Assembly (NCBI GenBank): GCA_028345295.1
Contig: JAOMDA010000004.1
Span: forward strand, 1-64,000
DNA length: 64,000 nucleotides
From: Candidatus Nitrosopelagicus sp.
GTDB lineage: Archaea > Thermoproteota > Nitrososphaeria > Nitrososphaerales > Nitrosopumilaceae
Reading direction: 5' to 3'
The first letter of the stretch is position 1, and each line of letters begins with the position of its first letter. A program made the translations under genes and the position numbers. Below the pieces are notes generated by a model. That model saw only the letters and a program-made list of their open reading frames with translations, was not told the origin of the DNA and made no database searches. Of the stretch, positions 60,747 to 64,000 are shown piece after piece.

Positions 60747-61559
60747 ATGGATAATAGAATCAATTTTGCAGTGGTTGTAGGTGTGATACTAGTACTTGCC
60801 TTTGCTGTTACATTAACTCAAACAGAAAAGCAAGCAATTTCTCAAGATTCAGATGTTATTACAGATGAGTTAATTACCCATTGGCTTGAAAAGTATGATC
60901 CATCAGAACAAACAATCTCTGTTACTGGTAGTGCAACTTCTTCCTCAAGTCCAGATACATTAATTGTGATTCTTGGTGTTGAATCTGAAGCAAAAACTGC
61001 AAATGAATCCTTGTCTAAAAATTCCAATTCATTGAATTCTGTTATTTCATCATTGACCAATTCTGGAATTTCTAAAGATAGCATCCAAACATCAAATTTT
61101 ACAATTTATCCCTTGTATGATAGCATAAAGGACTCTAATGGTAATTATCAGCAAATTCTAATTGGATATCGTGTATCTAACATTTTATCGATACAAACTG
61201 ATAAAATTGATTCTGCTGGTGACATAATTGACTCAGCAGTTTCGTCTGGGGCAAATCGTGTTGATAATGTTTCCTTTCAATTATCCGATGACAAATTGCA
61301 AAAAGTTTCTGACGATTTGATTGCTGATGCAATTAATGATGCAAAACAAAAAGCAGAAAAAGCACTTGTTCCATTGAAACAAAAAATTGTCGGTGTGAAA
61401 TCTGTGGTATTACATGATAACATGACCCCATATCATGAGAGTTCTATGCGTGCATCATTTGATGGATTTGCTGAATCTATGAAATCTGCACCAATACTGT
61501 CAGGAGACGAAGAGATTAGAACCGATGTTAGTGTTGTCTTCTACATATCTCAAGAATAG
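60747..61559 (+). CDS. Exported SIMPL (DUF541) domain protein
   Basis: 270 residues. A single N-terminal membrane segment or signal (FAVVVGVILVLAFAVTLT, about 6-23) is followed by a SIMPL domain (about 50-268): ISVTGSATSSSSPDTLIVILGVESEAKTA-type start, here split as TISVTGSATSSSSPDTL, then SIQTSNFTIYPLYD and GYRVSNILSIQT. The family is found in the envelope of bacteria and archaea, with loose links to stress response. The biochemical role is unclear. Confidence 0.85.
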   Translation: MDNRINFAVVVGVILVLAFAVTLTQTEKQAISQDSDVITDELITHWLEKYDPSEQTISVTGSATSSSSPDTLIVILGVESEAKTANESLSKNSNSLNSVISSLTNSGISKDSIQTSNFTIYPLYDSIKDSNGNYQQILIGYRVSNILSIQTDKIDSAGDIIDSAVSSGANRVDNVSFQLSDDKLQKVSDDLIADAINDAKQKAEKALVPLKQKIVGVKSVVLHDNMTPYHESSMRASFDGFAESMKSAPILSGDEEIRTDVSVVFYISQE

Positions 61560-61580
61560 AATAATTGTGATCTGATTATA

Positions 61581-62339
61581 ATGATTGATTTTCTTTGGTT
61601 AATACCACTTGGATTTGCTGCTGGGGTTTTAGGCTCAATAATTGGTCTTGGGGGTGGAATTATTGCTGTACCTGTGATGACTTTTGCAGGGTTCCCACCA
61701 ACATTGGCTGCAAGTAATAGTTTGTTTGCTGCGTTTAGTAATGCAGTTGCATCTACTGCCACGTATGCAAAGCAAAAAAGGATTGAGTATGGAATTGGTT
61801 TAAGATTAGGATTAATGTGTATTCCAGGAACAATTCTTGGCGCATTTGTTTCTGATATAATGACACCTGTTGTATTTCAAATTCTTTTTGCATTAATTTT
61901 AGTCTCTTCTGCAGTCTATATTTTTGTAAAAAGAAAGATTTCAGAAAAGCCATACAATTTAAAAAATTCAATGATGGTTTTTGCAGCATCTGCAAGTTTT
62001 TTTGCAGGTGTAATTTCAAGTTTATTTGGAATTGGAGGTGGTGTAGTCTTTGTTCCATTAATGGTAATTGGAATTGGAATTTCAATGAGAAAAGCTGCAC
62101 CGACATCACAACTTGTTCTAATATTTGCATCGTTAAGTGGATTAATTGTTCATTCTCTATTAGGACATCCTGATTTTACACAAGCTATGCTGTTATCAAT
62201 TGGAGCATTTGCAGGTGGCTTACTGGGCGCAAGATTATCATTAGATATCAAGGAAATAAAATTGAAAATTCTTGTTACGATTGTCTTGATTGCTGCAGCA
62301 ATTAAGTTAGTTATAGATTCGATGGGGGTTCCTTTTTAA
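61581..62339 (+). CDS. TauE/SafE family membrane permease
   Basis: 252 residues with seven to eight membrane helices in two similar halves, each beginning with a GSIIGLGGGIIAVP-type loop (about 14-27, and SSLFGIGGGVVFVP near 147-160). Members export sulfite, sulfonates or related anions. Here it follows the SIMPL gene by 21 nt and may share its transcript. It overlaps the end of the convergent MaoC-like gene by 29 nt. Confidence 0.85.
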   Translation: MIDFLWLIPLGFAAGVLGSIIGLGGGIIAVPVMTFAGFPPTLAASNSLFAAFSNAVASTATYAKQKRIEYGIGLRLGLMCIPGTILGAFVSDIMTPVVFQILFALILVSSAVYIFVKRKISEKPYNLKNSMMVFAASASFFAGVISSLFGIGGGVVFVPLMVIGIGISMRKAAPTSQLVLIFASLSGLIVHSLLGHPDFTQAMLLSIGAFAGGLLGARLSLDIKEIKLKILVTIVLIAAAIKLVIDSMGVPF

Positions 62340-62772
62340 TCCTGTAAAGGTTCTTCTTAGATGTTACAATAACTTCCCCATCTCCATTTGTTCCTTCAAA
62401 GTCTACACCAATTAACCCAAATTCTTCATCAAGATCTTTTTTTTCAGATACTGTAAATTTGATTTTAAGAACTTGATCTGTGTATAATGCTTTTAGGAAT
62501 CTGGTTTGTCTACCATCCCATTCTTTGTCACCATCAATACCATATAGTATGATTAAATTTCCATAGATTTGTCGTAATCTGGTAAATTCACCTTCCATAC
62601 GAGAAATCATTGCTCGACCAGAAATAACTTTAGGTTCTTTTTTACCAGTGTTGATTTCAAACATTGCGTTTTTTATTCGTGAAAATCCTAGATAATCATC
62701 TAGCTCATCAGATGATATAGTAGTTGTTGATTGGAATTGATCACCAATTTTTAGCGAGGAAAATTTTTCCAT
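62311..62772 (-). CDS. MaoC-like hot-dog fold protein
   Basis: 153 residues. The N-terminal SLKIGDQFQSTTTISSDELD and the later GRAMISRMEGEF helix follow the MaoC/hydratase layout. The catalytic D-x4-H of active (R)-hydratases is not evident (SRIKNAMFE where it should be), and the usual HG is SG. It may be a degenerate dehydratase or a thioester-binding partner. It starts 2 nt after the stop of the tandem SDR gene, so the two are co-transcribed. Confidence 0.65.
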   Translation of the reverse strand: MEKFSSLKIGDQFQSTTTISSDELDDYLGFSRIKNAMFEINTGKKEPKVISGRAMISRMEGEFTRLRQIYGNLIILYGIDGDKEWDGRQTRFLKALYTDQVLKIKFTVSEKKDLDEEFGLIGVDFEGTNGDGEVIVTSKKNLYRIKKEPPSNL

Positions 62773-62774
62773 CT

Positions 62775-64000
62775 TTATCTTGATTCGTCAGGGCAAAATA
62801 TTACTTCAGAACTTGCACCTGCTTCCTTTGTTACCAAGTAATTTATTGTATCTATGAGATTTTCATTACTAGGTTCTTTTCCATCAACAGTTCCTGGTAA
62901 AACTACAAACATTCTGACATTTGATTTTAGGACGTCGCTTAGTTCTTGGTTAACTGTAGTTGCAAATGGTCTTAATGCACCTCTGAAAACTTCGGATTTT
63001 GCTCTTGCATGACCACCAACTTTCTTTCCAGCAGGAAGGGCTGGACCAACAATTACAATTCTTCCATAAGACTCTTTGAATAATCTTGGGTCATCAGAAC
63101 CACCTGGAACAAAAGTTTCCATTGCATTTTGGGATATTTGAGCTGGTGTATTGATGAATTTATTAACTAAACCATCCCATTCGTTTCTAGTTAATTCAGT
63201 TAATTTAGAAAATTCGGGAACATCTCCTGTTATATGAACAAATAGTGTATTAGATTCATTTCCATTATCAACAACTTTTGCTCCTCGTTCTTCTAACATT
63301 GATTTTAATTCAGTTGCTTTTTGTAATGCATCGTTAGAATCATTATTTGTGATGACACATGTAATTCCCTCAAAATTATTTTTTTCAGTTTTAGGAACAG
63401 ATGCTCTAATATGTGATTTAACAGGATAGAAAACTCTGTCACCCGGTATTATCTTTCCATTAAGAATTTTTGATTGCTCATCATCAACAAGAGTTAGAAC
63501 TGTTGTGGCAACTTGATCTTGTGATAAAAATTGTTGGTCTGGTATCATTGTGGATGTATTTTTTTGAATTTTTTCAGCAATACTTTGAACTTTATTTAGT
63601 AGATTAGTAAGTGCACTTTCTTGCTTGCCTAATTTTTCAGCAGCAGATTTTATTCCATCTTTGATAGTTTGTTCATCTTCTCCCAATAACCCTACAATCT
63701 CTTTATTTGCGACTTCAACTTCACTTGGTGAGAGTCCTTCAAATCCACTTACTCTAAGAAACTCAGATGCCGCTTTTGGATAAACGGTTTTATAAATTCT
63801 ATCTGAATGAACAGGACCAGGGTTGGTACCAATCGAAACAATTCCCTTTTCTGTAAGTTCCCATGACATTGCCTCGACAAGTCTATTCTTAGCTCCTTGT
63901 GATGCTGTATATGGACCTCTGAATCTATACGGTCTTTGTTCAAGTGGTCTTTCTTCAGCAAAGAATGTAGAAATTGTAATAATTTTTCCACCTTCCTTCA
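62775..64000 (-). CDS. Tandem short-chain dehydrogenase, malonyl-CoA-reductase-like (5' end outside window)
   Basis: The frame is open through the right edge, giving 407 visible residues; ATG 63869 is internal. The visible part holds the end of a first SDR domain (KIITISTF, YTASQGAKNRLVEAMSWEL, NPGPVHSDRIYKT), a helical insert of about 90 residues, a bridge QDQVATTVLTLVDDEQ, and a second Rossmann/SDR-like domain (TCVITNNDSNDA..., GRIVIVGP, HARAKSEVFRGALRPF). This order recalls one half of the Chloroflexus bifunctional malonyl-CoA reductase. The first domain's YxxxK Lys is Gln (Y-T-A-S-Q). It is followed at once by a MaoC-like gene. A carbon-fixation or fatty-acyl role is possible but unproven. 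Confidence 0.75.
   Translation of the reverse strand, partial: KEGGKIITISTFFAEERPLEQRPYRFRGPYTASQGAKNRLVEAMSWELTEKGIVSIGTNPGPVHSDRIYKTVYPKAASEFLRVSGFEGLSPSEVEVANKEIVGLLGEDEQTIKDGIKSAAEKLGKQESALTNLLNKVQSIAEKIQKNTSTMIPDQQFLSQDQVATTVLTLVDDEQSKILNGKIIPGDRVFYPVKSHIRASVPKTEKNNFEGITCVITNNDSNDALQKATELKSMLEERGAKVVDNGNESNTLFVHITGDVPEFSKLTELTRNEWDGLVNKFINTPAQISQNAMETFVPGGSDDPRLFKESYGRIVIVGPALPAGKKVGGHARAKSEVFRGALRPFATTVNQELSDVLKSNVRMFVVLPGTVDGKEPSNENLIDTINYLVTKEAGASSEVIFCPDESR

Noticed and set aside
1-64000. tRNA or rRNA genes, CRISPR arrays, insertion sequences
   Set aside because: I looked in all gaps between genes and found no cloverleaf-like sequence with a TTCGA-type arm, no regularly spaced repeats, and no transposase or terminal inverted repeats. 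A covariance-model scan would settle tRNAs.

Overview
The window is AT-rich, gene-dense chromosomal DNA of an ammonia-oxidising thaumarchaeon (Nitrososphaerota), most like Nitrosopumilus. The evidence is an ESCRT-type CdvC division ATPase, an archaeal A-type ATP synthase subunit, archaeal-type IleRS, AspRS and ArgRS, secreted plastocyanin-like proteins with the CMVHPWM copper loop, an F420-type LLM oxidoreductase, and many small proteins of thaumarchaeal character. Lead genes often have a TATA-like element about 25 nt before the start codon, as expected for leaderless transcripts. Some internal operon genes instead have a clear AAGGAG ribosome-binding site. I saw no rRNA, tRNA, CRISPR array, insertion sequence or prophage.

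Layout. (1) 1-10.9 kb: a secretion locus on the minus strand, with a mosaic protein of about 3,300 residues (beta-helix, CARDB, HYR and cupredoxin modules) translationally coupled to a CFI-box protein cut by the left edge. A 402-nt gene-free stretch behind it holds a hairpin. (2) 10.9-19 kb: ileS, then purine and folate genes (purD, 5-formyl-THF cyclo-ligase, folD, purN), a cupin and a metallo-beta-lactamase nuclease. (3) 19-25.3 kb: a complete bacterial-type uvrB-uvrA-uvrC operon. (4) 25.3-34 kb: flavin enzymes, an iron-type alcohol dehydrogenase, glycerate kinase, an RNase H-like orphan, citrate synthase, a DHH phosphoesterase and RidA. (5) 34-41.7 kb: a small helical protein, cdvC, carAB, a metallophosphoesterase and a SWIM zinc-finger protein. 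(6) 41.7-46.2 kb: a membrane-anchored cupredoxin, ATP synthase subunit F, a zinc alcohol dehydrogenase and a class I aldolase. (7) 46.2-51.1 kb: the branched-chain amino acid operon ilvB-ilvN-leuA-leuB, preceded by a tiny ORF packed with Ile, Leu and Val codons. (8) 51-64 kb: small basic and zinc proteins, aspS, an orphan peptide-transporter ATPase, a DedA-like protein, a DNA glycosylase, a DRG-type GTPase, a phosphoglycolate phosphatase-like HAD enzyme, argS, a TPR protein, a SIMPL protein, a TauE-like exporter, a MaoC-like protein, and the C-terminal part of a tandem short-chain dehydrogenase cut by the right edge.

How the genes work together. Most of the window is core anabolism of an autotroph (purines, one-carbon units, carbamoyl phosphate, Val/Leu/Ile) with translation and DNA repair. 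Two items may touch the 3-hydroxypropionate/4-hydroxybutyrate carbon-fixation cycle: the iron-type alcohol dehydrogenase (a candidate malonic semialdehyde reductase) and the tandem SDR at the right edge, whose layout recalls half of the Chloroflexus malonyl-CoA reductase. The most novel-looking items are that tandem SDR, the candidate ilv leader peptide, the giant copper-module surface protein with its CFI-box partner, and the RNase H-like orphan.
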